DNA from: Hyphomonas sp.
GTDB taxonomy: Bacteria; Pseudomonadota; Alphaproteobacteria; Caulobacterales; Hyphomonadaceae
Length of the DNA: 64,000 nucleotides
NCBI GenBank assembly: GCA_017792365.1
Contig: CP051229.1
Coordinates: forward strand, 310,001-374,000
Direction: 5' to 3'
Numbering within the stretch: the first letter of the stretch is position 1; the number at the start of each line of letters is the position of its first letter. The position numbers and the translations under genes were made by a program. Below are positions 18,318-27,033 of this stretch, piece after piece. The notes beneath the pieces are model-generated. The model had not been told where the DNA came from. It worked only from the letters and a program-made list of their open reading frames with translations, and ran no database searches.

Positions 18318-19537
18318 CGGCTTTCCGCTATCGGGCAGTGGACGCCGGCGGTCGACCGTCAAACGGCGTCATTGAAGCGACTAGCCAGGCGCAAGCCAGG
18401 GAAGCGTTGCGCGCCCGTGCGCTTCTTCCGGTTTCGCTATCTGAAGCTGGTGCAGGCCCGAAAGCAGGAGCCAAATGGCGCGCGCCGCGCATCCGCAAGC
18501 CGGTCTCCGGGAAGATGCTCGCGCAGATAACGCGTCAGTTGGCGACACTCCTGGAAAATGACATCCGGCTGGAGGATGCGCTCAATACCATCGGCCGCCA
18601 GACGTCGCGGGCAGCCGCCAGAGCAGTTGTTCTTGATCTGCGCCGACGGGTCGTGGAGGGCCACGCCTTCAGTGAGGCGCTCAGCGCGCACAAGGATGCA
18701 TTCCCGGAGCATTACCGGGCCTCGGTCGCGGCCGGAGAGCGGGCAGGGCGCCTGGATGCGGTTCTGGCTCATCTGGCGGAGTTTACCGAAGGCCGTCAGG
18801 CCAATCAGCAAACCGTTCGGCTTGCGCTGCTGTATCCGGTGTTCCTTGCTCTTGTGTCCGGAGCCATCATCGCGCTGCTGCTGACAAACGTCGTGCCGGA
18901 TATTGTGAAGGTCTATCGACGGCGTGAGGAAGACCTTCCGATGCTGACGGAGGCGCTGATTGCAGTCAGCGAATTTCTGGCCAATTTCGGGGCCTGGCTC
19001 GTGGCCGGCGCGCTTCTTGGCCTGGTAGGAATGGCATGGGTCACGAAACGCCCCGACATCGCGCTGAAGATAGATCGGCGCTTCATGGCCCTGCCTGCAT
19101 TCGGAACGTTTGCCGCCCGCCGTCACGCAGCACAATTCTCGGCGACGCTGTCGATGCTGGTCCAGTCGGGCGTGCCTCTGGTCGATGCAATGCGTATCGC
19201 GGCGCAAGTCCTGAACAATCGATTTGTCAGACAGCAATTGCTCGCAGCGGCCAACGATGTCAGCGAAGGCGCGGCGCTGGACCGGGCGCTCGCAAAGGCA
19301 GGTTGCCTGCCGCCGATGTTCGTGGCGATGGTTTCAGGCGCGGCCAGATCGGGTGAACTGGGTCCAATCCTTGCGCGGTCTGCCGCAACCCAGCAGCGTG
19401 AGCTCGACGCCAGCGTGAAGGCCGTCGTCGCTCTGGTCGAGCCGGTCGTACTTCTGGTGATGGGTGGGATCGTGTTGCTGGTCGTGATGGCGATCCTGTC
19501 GCCGATCGTGAACCTGAACAGGATATCCGGGCTTTGA
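18314..19537 (+). CDS. gspF: type II secretion inner-membrane platform protein GspF
   Basis: 407 residues, the normal family length. Two homologous T2SSF domains (about 70-190 and 275-395) and three membrane segments (about 170-195, 220-245 and 375-400) are seen. Motifs include FRYRAVDAGG, LATLLENDIRLEDAL and FSATLSMLVQSGVPLVDAMR. It is the platform core that works with GspE. Confidence 0.94.
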   Translation: MTAFRYRAVDAGGRPSNGVIEATSQAQAREALRARALLPVSLSEAGAGPKAGAKWRAPRIRKPVSGKMLAQITRQLATLLENDIRLEDALNTIGRQTSRAAARAVVLDLRRRVVEGHAFSEALSAHKDAFPEHYRASVAAGERAGRLDAVLAHLAEFTEGRQANQQTVRLALLYPVFLALVSGAIIALLLTNVVPDIVKVYRRREEDLPMLTEALIAVSEFLANFGAWLVAGALLGLVGMAWVTKRPDIALKIDRRFMALPAFGTFAARRHAAQFSATLSMLVQSGVPLVDAMRIAAQVLNNRFVRQQLLAAANDVSEGAALDRALAKAGCLPPMFVAMVSGAARSGELGPILARSAATQQRELDASVKAVVALVEPVVLLVMGGIVLLVVMAILSPIVNLNRISGL

Positions 19538-19553
19538 TGCGCTTGGCGAACCG

Positions 19554-20270
19554 TTATCTGAGTATCTCGATGGACGAGGGTCCTGTAGGCCTTCGGCCCG
19601 TCAGCAGCTCGGCGCCATCGGCCGTCAGGTCGATCCTCGCTGCGCCGTTGCGCGCGATGCGCGCGGTGGCGAGGGGCGGAGCCGTCCGCTCAGAACCATC
19701 CTGCCACAGTCGAACGACAGCCTCGCCGTTCTCGCTGTGCGCGATCCCCAGGAGCGACGGCAGGGTGCGCTCGGCGCAGCCGCCAGGCGTGGTGCGCAGT
19801 TCACCATCAACGTCCAGACTGTCGTCTGTGATGACGAGACGGGACGCCGACACGTCAGCGCTGAACGCGCAACCCGCCGCGAATTCGGGCGAGAGCCGCA
19901 TCAGGAAGTCCGATCCGACCCGTCCGGAAACATCCGTCAACCTGATACCGTTTGCGATCGAGCCTCGTCCGGAAACCTGTGCGTCTGGCGCATCGAAGCG
20001 CCACGCGGCGTCCACCCGCGCTGAAGCCAGCGTCGCCAGCGGACGCATGCGCCAGGACATTTCGCCGCCGTCGACAAGCAACTCGCCGTTGTGGACGACC
20101 CCCGATAGGCGATATGTGCCGCTATCGATCGGTAGGTGCTCGGCGAGCAGGCTGGCAGGCGCCTGCGCAGCAAGGCCCAGCACGAATGCGGCGGCGCCGA
20201 GCGCCGCCCCCGCTAGACCGAGACGCCCGCGGTGCCGGGAGACCCATGATGCTGGTTGATCGGCGCTCAT
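19554..20270 (-). CDS. gspN: type II secretion protein GspN
   Basis: 238 residues with one N-terminal membrane segment (LGLAGAALGAAAFVLGLAA) and a beta-rich periplasmic domain (SGVVHNGELLVDGGEMSWRM, GCAFSADVSASRLVI). It matches the T2SS GspN family, an accessory protein of unclear function. It converges on gspF and its 5' end overlaps the divergent lipoprotein gene by about 25 bases. Confidence 0.8.
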   Translation of the reverse strand: MSADQPASWVSRHRGRLGLAGAALGAAAFVLGLAAQAPASLLAEHLPIDSGTYRLSGVVHNGELLVDGGEMSWRMRPLATLASARVDAAWRFDAPDAQVSGRGSIANGIRLTDVSGRVGSDFLMRLSPEFAAGCAFSADVSASRLVITDDSLDVDGELRTTPGGCAERTLPSLLGIAHSENGEAVVRLWQDGSERTAPPLATARIARNGAARIDLTADGAELLTGRRPTGPSSIEILR

Positions 20271-21439
20271 TTCTTGCTCGGTCTGCTTCTGGCCTGTCAG
20301 CCGCCTGCGTCGGCGCCGGTTGCGCCAGTCTAGATACGACCGGACCCATCAAAAAGGTTGCGTTGCTGGCGCCGATGACCGGGGAGTTTGCTGAGCTTGG
20401 TCCTGATCTCGCTGCGGTGGCTAGCCTCGGACTGGCGTCCAGCGCTGGGTACGAGTTGATGGCGCTCGACAGCGGAAGCGCGGGTGGATCGGCTGCAGAG
20501 GCGGCTGCTGCAGCACATCGTCAGGGCGCAGCGCTGATCATTGGACCGGTTTTCGCTCGTCAGGTCGATCCCGTCCTGAGTGCGCTGAGCACTTCGACGC
20601 CGGTGGTCACCCTTTCGAATGACGAGAGCGTCGCTCGTCTCGCGTCCGTCGCGACGCGGCAACCGTTCGAGCAACCGACTGCAGGAACCGCGCCGACAGC
20701 AACACACTCGAGACGGCAGAGAAGCGGTCGCGAGGGAGCGCCGGCCGCAGCGCCAGATCAGGTCGGTCAGCCGGACGTATGGGTTTTGGGGGTAACAGCG
20801 CGTCATTCGGCTCATGCAATCGCGCGTTATGCGCGTCGTCAGGGTGTGCGCCGGATCGCCATGCTGCCGGGCGAGTCGCCTTGGGCGCAATCCGTCGAAC
20901 GCGCGCTACAGCAGATTGCCGGATCGGCAGATCTCGAGATCCAGATCGCGCCGCTGGATGCCCGTGACACAACGGCGTCGGACCTGCTGTCGTCATCAGG
21001 CGCTGGCGACGCGCCTCACGCGCTCCTGTGTGCGAACTTTGACACGCAGACGGTCGCGCTTGCAGCCAAGGCGCGGGAAGAGGGCTATCCCGTGCTGTTC
21101 GCCGCGCCGGAGGGCAGTCCGACGGGCGAGGCCGTCGACAAGCTGGACGGAGCCTGGTTCGCTGGACCCGCTGACAGCACAGGCGACCTGCCGCCAGCCG
21201 TACGGCAGCTGATCCGGAATGCGGCCAATCCGTTACTCGCGAGCGTCGCATATGACTGCGCCCTGATCGCCCCTGCGCTTGCTGGCGGCGCCAATGAGCT
21301 GCTTGAGCGCTCTGTCTTCAGCGGCGGATTGGGCGCCTTTTCCGTTCGTCCCGATCGACTGACCAATCGGGAAATGACGATCACCATGGCGAAGGACGGA
21401 CGGATCGAACCCATCGCCCGTGTCTCCGGTCTCTCGTGA
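20246..21439 (+). CDS. Tat-type lipoprotein, LpoA / ABC-binding-protein-like (Peripla_BP_6)
   Basis: About 397 residues. The N-terminus DRRSFLARSASGLSAACVG has a twin-arginine motif and the following GAGC could be a lipobox, so a Tat-exported lipoprotein is likely. The remainder is a type 1 periplasmic-binding fold (KKVALLAPMTGEFAELGPDL, LIIGPVFARQVDPVLSAL, VASVAYDCALIAPALA), as in penicillin-binding-protein activators. A low-complexity insertion rich in R, A, P, Q and G lies at about 135-170. It sits inside the T2SS locus directly before gspJ (TGATG overlap), which suggests a role in fitting the machine through peptidoglycan; this is inference. Confidence 0.72.
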   Translation: MMLVDRRSFLARSASGLSAACVGAGCASLDTTGPIKKVALLAPMTGEFAELGPDLAAVASLGLASSAGYELMALDSGSAGGSAAEAAAAAHRQGAALIIGPVFARQVDPVLSALSTSTPVVTLSNDESVARLASVATRQPFEQPTAGTAPTATHSRRQRSGREGAPAAAPDQVGQPDVWVLGVTARHSAHAIARYARRQGVRRIAMLPGESPWAQSVERALQQIAGSADLEIQIAPLDARDTTASDLLSSSGAGDAPHALLCANFDTQTVALAAKAREEGYPVLFAAPEGSPTGEAVDKLDGAWFAGPADSTGDLPPAVRQLIRNAANPLLASVAYDCALIAPALAGGANELLERSVFSGGLGAFSVRPDRLTNREMTITMAKDGRIEPIARVSGLS

Positions 21440-21999
21440 TGACTGACGCATCGGCATCCGAAAGCGGCTTTTCACTGATCGAGATGATGGTGACGCTGGC
21501 GATCGTGAGCCTGGTAGGTCTTGCAGGTTTATCGCTGGTCGACTCGCTCTCGACAGCGCAGCTGCGCACCGACGACCGCTATGCCCGCATGATGGATCTG
21601 CAGATACTGATATCTGGCGTAACAGAGGATCTCGACCATGCGGACCTCTCAACACTGAGTCTCGCCAACGGCCGTCTTCAGTTCGACACACGCAGGTGCG
21701 GTCAAGCCGTTCCGGTGCTCTATGAATACAGGGAGACATCCGTTCGTCGACCGTCAGGGGCATGTGTCGGGTCGGGCGTCGAACTGCAGGATTTCGATCA
21801 AGTCACCTTGCTGATCCTGGACAGCTCGGGAAGCTATAACGCCATCTGGCCGGTCGAAAGCGATCGGGAACAGGTGATCGGCGGCCCGCAGCCGGCCATT
21901 GCACAGGCGATCGAGATCCGGCTCGAACTAGCGGAGGCGCCCGCCATGCCTGCTGGAACCATCCGCCGGCTTGTCGAATTGCCGCGAGCGCCAAATTGA
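21439..21999 (+). CDS. gspJ: type II secretion minor pseudopilin GspJ
   Basis: About 186 residues with the cleavage site SESG/FSLIE, the helix MMVTLAIVSLVGLAGLSLV and a beta-rich C-terminus (GRLQFDTRR, LLILDSSGSYNAIWPV). The ATG at 21439 overlaps the preceding TGA; a GTG just upstream is possible. The stop overlaps the TTG start of gspK. Confidence 0.87.
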   Translation: MTDASASESGFSLIEMMVTLAIVSLVGLAGLSLVDSLSTAQLRTDDRYARMMDLQILISGVTEDLDHADLSTLSLANGRLQFDTRRCGQAVPVLYEYRETSVRRPSGACVGSGVELQDFDQVTLLILDSSGSYNAIWPVESDREQVIGGPQPAIAQAIEIRLELAEAPAMPAGTIRRLVELPRAPN

Positions 22000-22841
22000 A
22001 CAGGCTGTCGCAAACCATCGGCGACGAAGAGGGCGTGATCCTCGTTCACGTTCTGGGGCTGCTGGCGTTCGCCAGCGCGATCGTGTTTCTGATGTTGCGC
22101 CTGCAGGACCTCTCGATCGATCAGGCTCAACGCAGTTCCGACCAGCTGCAGGCCATCGAGATTGCGCGCGGCGTGGAGTCTTCGATCGCCGTCGCGTTTC
22201 GCAGGGACGCTCTCAGCGAAGACCGCACCGACCACTATGGCGAACCATGGGCGCAAGCCGGCCAGGAGGCGTTAGAGATTGAGGGCGGGTCGATCGAGGT
22301 GAACGTTTCAGACGCGCAGTCAGGGTTCAACATCAACCGGCTGGTAGACGGCCGGCTGACCGACACGGCGATGTTCAGCAAGGTTGCGCGCGCTGCGGGC
22401 CTGACTTCGGCGTCAGAGCTCGCAGTGGTGCAGGCGCTCTCCAGCACCGGTCCCATCGGCGATGTCCGGGATCTCCAGAATTTCGGGCTCGGGTCAGAGG
22501 AGTGCGAACGGCTGGCGGAGTTTGCGACCGCATTGCCCGGACCGGCGCCGATAAATGCGAACACCGCAAACGAGCAGGTCCTCAATGCTGTGATCGGCAA
22601 CCCCGGCGTGATTGCAAGGATCATGGCGCTCAGGGAAAGAGAGGGTCATCTGACCAGAGAGGCGCTGTCGCAGGCCGGCGTGTTGCTGCCGACTGGCGTG
22701 GGGCTCGAGACCAGCCATCTCTATGTCGAGATACGGGTGACGCACGGCGACGCCAGGCTGAAGCGCAGAAGCACGATCGCACGTCGTACAGAAGCTGAGG
22801 GAGCGCTGGCGGACGTGATTGCAAGAGCCCCGTCTACATAA
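21996..22841 (+). CDS. gspK: type II secretion minor pseudopilin GspK
   Basis: 281 residues. The prepilin-like N-terminus EEG/VILVHVLGLLAF lacks the +5 glutamate, as is normal for GspK, the tip subunit. The helix-hairpin-helix-like region (INRLVDGRL, LQNFGLGSEECERLAEF, INANTANEQVLNAVIG) is typical. The start is a TTG overlapping the gspJ stop (TTGA). Confidence 0.9.
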   Translation: MNRLSQTIGDEEGVILVHVLGLLAFASAIVFLMLRLQDLSIDQAQRSSDQLQAIEIARGVESSIAVAFRRDALSEDRTDHYGEPWAQAGQEALEIEGGSIEVNVSDAQSGFNINRLVDGRLTDTAMFSKVARAAGLTSASELAVVQALSSTGPIGDVRDLQNFGLGSEECERLAEFATALPGPAPINANTANEQVLNAVIGNPGVIARIMALREREGHLTREALSQAGVLLPTGVGLETSHLYVEIRVTHGDARLKRRSTIARRTEAEGALADVIARAPST

Positions 22842-22870
22842 AAAAGGACCGCAGCAAATTGCTGCGGTCC
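22841..22870 (-). terminator. rho-independent terminator
   Basis: A perfect stem of ten pairs, GGACCGCAGC / GCTGCGGTCC, with a 5-base AAATT loop, followed on the minus strand by a T run (A6 on the plus strand). It ends the leftward DUF4331-lipoprotein operon and lies directly after the gspK stop, so it may also stop readthrough from that side. Confidence 0.85.
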
Positions 22871-22899
22871 AACAGTCTCGTCCTTGGAGCAGATCCCGA

Positions 22900-23172
22900 T
22901 CAGCGCGCGGCGGCGTCGTTGGGATCCGATCTTTTGTCTACAGGTATGAGGTCCTGATTGCGGTCCGGATCTCGCGGTTGGGCGTTGGGCGATGCCGCGA
23001 AAATTGACGCGAAGCCCGCCCCGTAGACCGCCGGACCCGTGGGCGGCGGCGGCGGCTCAGGCGGGCTGAAGACGACGCCGTTGTCGCCGCTTCCTCCACA
23101 CGCAGCCAGAGCCGCACTCCCCAAGCCCGCCAGCAGCGCAGCTCTGAGTGCTGTTCTAGGTGCTTTTGACAT
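22900..23172 (-). CDS. small proline-rich lipoprotein
   Basis: 90 residues with a lipoprotein signal ending in the lipobox LAAC (about residue 25), then a Gly/Ser patch, PPEPPPPPTGP and a charged C-terminus. A strong SD (AGGAGGAGG) precedes the ATG by about six bases. It follows the DUF4331 gene by 12 bases and ends before the terminator, so they share a transcript. I do not recognise a family. Confidence 0.7.
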   Translation of the reverse strand: MSKAPRTALRAALLAGLGSAALAACGGSGDNGVVFSPPEPPPPPTGPAVYGAGFASIFAASPNAQPRDPDRNQDLIPVDKRSDPNDAAAR

Positions 23173-23184
23173 GGGCGCCTCCTC

Positions 23185-24765
23185 CTAGTTGGGCGATCCG
23201 GGGATCGGGGTGTTGAGATAGGGGAAGGCGTTCTGCAGCTCAGTGGCGCTGATTGGCGCGCCGTCCGTGAATGCAACATTGCCAACCGGTGCATCTTCAG
23301 GGGTGCAGAAGCCGAGATCGGTCGGCGTGCCGCTGATTGGGACCGGGTGACACAGGGCGCCCATCACAACACGAAGGGCGATGTCTACCGTGTCATCCCC
23401 TGGTCGACGGCCGTTCGGGAACCCGGCCAGGTCATCGCCGGCCACGCCAAATGTGCTTTGAGCAGCGCGTGGCGTCGGAGCAATGCCGGTATTGAGGCGC
23501 ATCATTTCCGAAGGCGTCACCGTCGCTTGCTGGTTCAGCGTTGGAATGCCGGTCAGGAATGCAGCCGTGAGGTCATCCCGCGGCAGGTTGGCCGGCGCGA
23601 GATTGTCGATGCTGGTCCCGAGCGTAGCATTTACGGCGTCCCGGAAGAGCAGGTCTAGAATGGCCGGAAGGGTAGGATTGGTGACGTAGCCGGCCAGTGC
23701 GCTATCTTGCGTCGGCTCCGCCGCGTTGAAGACATCCTTTTGCGGCAGTCCGATCACGACCTCGTTGACGAGCGGAGCAGACAGCCTTGATTGCTGAACG
23801 AACGCGCCGCCATAAAGCGACGTCGCTTCATAGGTGGGCGAAGGATCTTCGATTTCCGCCTGCGGCAGGCTTGCCGTGGTCCATGCGCCGATTACGCCGT
23901 TCCCATCGCCCTTAAGACAGTCGATCGGGATCTCCAGTGCAAGCGAAGTCACGTTCGCCTTGCCGACCAGATCATCATTCGCGCGATCCTGCGTGATGCC
24001 GCCCGGGAAGCCATCGCCGTCACCGGCGCCTGGCGCACTGTCGCCCTCGATCGGTACAAGGTTCACGAGGTCAAAGATCTCGCCAAGGTTCACCGCAAAC
24101 GCCTCAGCGCGCTGACCCGCGAAGGCCCGCCCGTTGACCGAGCAGCCCGGGATCGTGATCTCGTAGATGTACTGGTTCGCGTAAGCCTCGTAATCGGGCA
24201 GCGTCTTCATGCCGATATTGTCAACCGGCTTGGTGAAGGTCGACGATCCGCCCGCCGTGGTGACGGATTGACGGTTGCCAGTTCTGCGATCGCCGGTGAC
24301 GACCGTCAGCGAGTAAGATTCTGTTTCGCCCAGGTTTGCGCTGTCGCCCGCCGTAATCGCGCCAGCAGCGCGCAGGGCGATCGGGTTCGTCACGCCGCCG
24401 ATATCAAGCGTCACCCCGGTGTCATTGACCAGATTGTTGTCGAAGTCGAACTGGAAGGTCAGGTCCTCGACGGCATCGCCGTCGCTGTCGATGTGAATCT
24501 CGTAGAGCGCGTCGGGATCCATCGTGAAGTAATTCGGTCCGCCATAGGGCGCCTGCAGCGGCTGATAGTTGGCGATGAAGGTGACGAACTGCTCCCGACC
24601 GGGTTCGTAGCTTCGGAACATATAGAAATCGGTGCCGTCGACTTTGGGCTGTTCGGTGGTTCCTGGCGCCTCGCGGTGGCTGGACGCCCATGTCGGCGCA
24701 GTCAGTGCGGCGGCTGTCGTCGCCGCAGCAACGCCCGCAAGCAGGAGTTTACGAGAGTGTCTCAT
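23185..24765 (-). CDS. secreted DUF4331 protein
   Basis: 526 residues with a signal peptide to about residue 27 (TAPTWASS). The mature start SHREAPGTTEQPKVDGTDFY is the DUF4331 signature, followed by FYMFRSYEPG, LYEIHIDSDGDAVEDLTF and NEVVIGLPQKDVFNAAEP. The family is of unknown function, with calcium-like Asp-rich loops. It is divergent from an ECF sigma gene with its anti-sigma factor, an association known for this family, so it is probably the main target of that sigma factor. Confidence 0.85.
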   Translation of the reverse strand: MRHSRKLLLAGVAAATTAAALTAPTWASSHREAPGTTEQPKVDGTDFYMFRSYEPGREQFVTFIANYQPLQAPYGGPNYFTMDPDALYEIHIDSDGDAVEDLTFQFDFDNNLVNDTGVTLDIGGVTNPIALRAAGAITAGDSANLGETESYSLTVVTGDRRTGNRQSVTTAGGSSTFTKPVDNIGMKTLPDYEAYANQYIYEITIPGCSVNGRAFAGQRAEAFAVNLGEIFDLVNLVPIEGDSAPGAGDGDGFPGGITQDRANDDLVGKANVTSLALEIPIDCLKGDGNGVIGAWTTASLPQAEIEDPSPTYEATSLYGGAFVQQSRLSAPLVNEVVIGLPQKDVFNAAEPTQDSALAGYVTNPTLPAILDLLFRDAVNATLGTSIDNLAPANLPRDDLTAAFLTGIPTLNQQATVTPSEMMRLNTGIAPTPRAAQSTFGVAGDDLAGFPNGRRPGDDTVDIALRVVMGALCHPVPISGTPTDLGFCTPEDAPVGNVAFTDGAPISATELQNAFPYLNTPIPGSPN

Positions 24766-24936
24766 AGTTGGGGTATCTCCTCATAATCGAGGTTACGGTG
24801 CGATCGACGTCCGCTCCTTGCGGGATTGCCGATTTGCCCAGCGTCGGGTTACCGTCGACGCAGATGCACTTCAGTTACGTAGAGGATCTGCGGAACGGTG
24901 CGTCAGGAGAGAAATTTGTCCCGCTCAAGTAATTTG

Positions 24937-24964
24937 GGAACCACCGCGCCGCATGTTGGTTAAG
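24937..24964 (+). promoter_or_regulatory. candidate ECF-type promoter for the sigma gene
   Basis: GGAACC (24937-24942), 16 bases, then GTTAAG (24959-24964), about 120 bases before the sigma gene start. The GGAAC -35 and a GTT-containing -10 fit ECF promoters in general. Autoregulation is an inference; no matching copy was found for the DUF4331 operon. Confidence 0.35.
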
Positions 24965-25082
24965 TATGGCGGTCATCTCCGGTGATCTGTGGGGCACAGG
25001 GCTCGTACACTGAAAAGGGGATTGGGTGACAGGTTCCGCAGCCCATTCCATACCCGCAACACGAGAGCCGCCGAATTGCCAG

Positions 25083-25664
25083 ATGCCAAGCGATGACTAC
25101 GCCGAACTAAACCAGCACCTGGCCGATGATCTTGCTTTGTGTGCGGTCGGTGATCGCCAGGCGTTCCAACGGGTCTACGAGCGTACCGCTTCCAAATTCC
25201 TCGCCATCGTATCCGACATTGTCCAGGATCCGGACATCGGTCGCGATATCGTCCAGCTCGGCTATCTGGCGATCTGGCGCAATGCTTCAAAATATGATGC
25301 GTCAAAGGGACGGGCGTTTACCTGGATGCTTGTGATCATGCGCAATCGGGCGCTCGACCATTTGCGCGGCCAAGGCCGGATCAGGCAGACATCGGAAATC
25401 GACGAAAACATCGCCGATGATGCCGCATCGCCAGAGGATGCCGCGAAAAACAAGCAGTTGCGCACGATCCTAAATGTCGAGCTCGGGAAGTTGCCTCCCA
25501 GAACCGCGCAGGCGATCCGGCTCAATGTCGTCTTCGGCTACACCTGCGTCGAGATCAGTGAAATCCTCGACGTTCCCGCCAACACGGTGAAGAGCTGGAT
25601 ACGTCGTGGGCTCATCTCGTTGAAAACGGGCATGCCCTTCGCGACCGTCGACAGCGCGATCTGA
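25083..25664 (+). CDS. ECF sigma factor (SigK-like)
   Basis: 193 residues with region 2 (ERTASKFLAIVSDIVQDPD, AFTWMLVIMRNRALDHLR) and region 4 (KLPPRTAQAIRLNVVFGYTC then ISEILDVPANTVKSWIRRGL, the helix-turn-helix). The ATG at 25083 is preferred; an upstream GTG would add 19 unconserved residues. It converges on the anti-sigma gene and is divergent from the DUF4331 gene. Confidence 0.88.
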   Translation: MPSDDYAELNQHLADDLALCAVGDRQAFQRVYERTASKFLAIVSDIVQDPDIGRDIVQLGYLAIWRNASKYDASKGRAFTWMLVIMRNRALDHLRGQGRIRQTSEIDENIADDAASPEDAAKNKQLRTILNVELGKLPPRTAQAIRLNVVFGYTCVEISEILDVPANTVKSWIRRGLISLKTGMPFATVDSAI

Positions 25665-25680
25665 ATATTGCGCCTGCCCG

Positions 25681-26403
25681 TTAGGTGCGGCCGACAGATC
25701 CGGTGTACAGGATCGGCCCAGTTGGCCCGGGTTCAGGTGACCCGCCCACCGGCTCAAGACTGACCGCAAGCGTATCGGTGTCAGGCGCAAGGCCAATATC
25801 GATCGTCAGAACGATATCGTCCTCTACCTGAGCGCCAGCTTCCAGAAGGCCCAGCGGGCGGGGGGCGTCCTCGCCTTCGCGAATGAGCCACAGCTGGAGC
25901 GACCCGTCTGCCGGCAGATCTATATTGCTCAATTGCGCCAGTATCCGTTGTTGTCTGGCGTCGTAGACAATCACCACCACACTGGGCTCTTCATCACCAG
26001 CCAGCAGGGCCAGAAGCGGGTCGCCGCCGGTCTCCACATCCTGCGAGTTAGTGGGCAGCTGAAGTGCAATCGCAGCGGCCGCAACCACCGATGCGGCGAT
26101 CGCCGTCAGCCGCCAGCGATCCCGGGACTTTCTGAAGCTCGGCGCCGGCGGCTGAGAGTCGTCATCTCGCGCGCGCTCCCGATCTATGGAGCTCATGATC
26201 TGCGAAAGCATGTCGGCGGGTGGCGCAGCGCTGGCGGCTTCACTGTCCATCACAGGAAGGGAGCGACGCAGTTCGGCGACGAGGTCTGCGAATCCCTCAT
26301 CCGATGCGATCAGGCGGTCGAACCGCGCACGCTCGTCGGCAGACGCCTGACCAAGGATGACGTCGATCGCAAGTTGCTGATGATCACTGAGCCTGTCTAC
26401 CAT
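25681..26403 (-). CDS. RskA-like membrane anti-sigma factor
   Basis: 240 residues: an N-terminal cytoplasmic anti-sigma region (about 1-85, DHQQLAIDVILGQASADE), one membrane segment (about 98-116, LTAIAASVVAAAAIALQL) and a periplasmic RskA C-terminal domain (VVIVYDARQQRILAQLSNI, LQLWLIREGEDAPRPLGLL). It should hold the neighbouring sigma factor at the membrane. The two genes converge with 16 bases between stops, unlike the usual same-strand arrangement. Confidence 0.85.
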   Translation of the reverse strand: MVDRLSDHQQLAIDVILGQASADERARFDRLIASDEGFADLVAELRRSLPVMDSEAASAAPPADMLSQIMSSIDRERARDDDSQPPAPSFRKSRDRWRLTAIAASVVAAAAIALQLPTNSQDVETGGDPLLALLAGDEEPSVVVIVYDARQQRILAQLSNIDLPADGSLQLWLIREGEDAPRPLGLLEAGAQVEDDIVLTIDIGLAPDTDTLAVSLEPVGGSPEPGPTGPILYTGSVGRT

Positions 26404-27033
26404 CGCCAGGTACTGACTTTCACATTTGCCGAAGGATCATTTTTCACCAAACGCGCCCGTCGCCGATCCGTCCTTCATTTAGTAACGCACTTGAACGTCC
26501 AGAAGGTGCGCTTCGGCCATTGATATATGTTTGACATCCGATTTCTGGCAATTGTCGTGATTACCGCACCTGCGTGGAAGGCCAAGTGTGCGTGTTATCA
26601 ACCAAAACGCCGCTTGGCGCGTTCGGAAACGCGAATTCGTGTCATGTGCATCTTCGCTGGCGTGCCTGTCGGCAGGTGCCGTACGGGCGGCCGTTCCCAA
26701 CGACCCGGGTTTGCATTGAGATACAGTGGCAGACCACTAGCCGAAGCCTGGGCCGATCTGGCAATGGACCCGTCAAGAGGCGAATCTCCGTGGCGATCGC
26801 GGCATCCCTCCAAGCGGCGCGCGGACAGCTCACACCGAGTGCTTCGTGCGGCACGCAGCCAATCCCGATGGCCACTTCGACACGACCATTGCGAGCAACC
26901 GTTTCGGCGCCCGGTCCTCAAACTTGTCGAACTTGTCGCACCAGAGACGCCCTCACCAGCGTAACTCAAGAGACCGGCTCCCGCTGAACCTGCTTCCGGA
27001 GCCGCGTCTCAACCCGAGACACTGGTGAGCATC
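26404..27033. other. gene-free stretch
   Basis: About 630 bases between the anti-sigma factor and the autotransporter with no convincing gene. The only repeat noticed is a tandem AACTTGTCG (26921-26938). Short open frames here have no recognisable motifs or ribosome sites. It must hold both divergent promoters. Confidence 0.5.

Noticed and set aside
26598-26969. possible genes in the 26.4-27.0 kb gap
   Set aside because: Several overlapping open frames on both strands have no motif, no ribosome site and compositions expected from GC-rich shadow frames.
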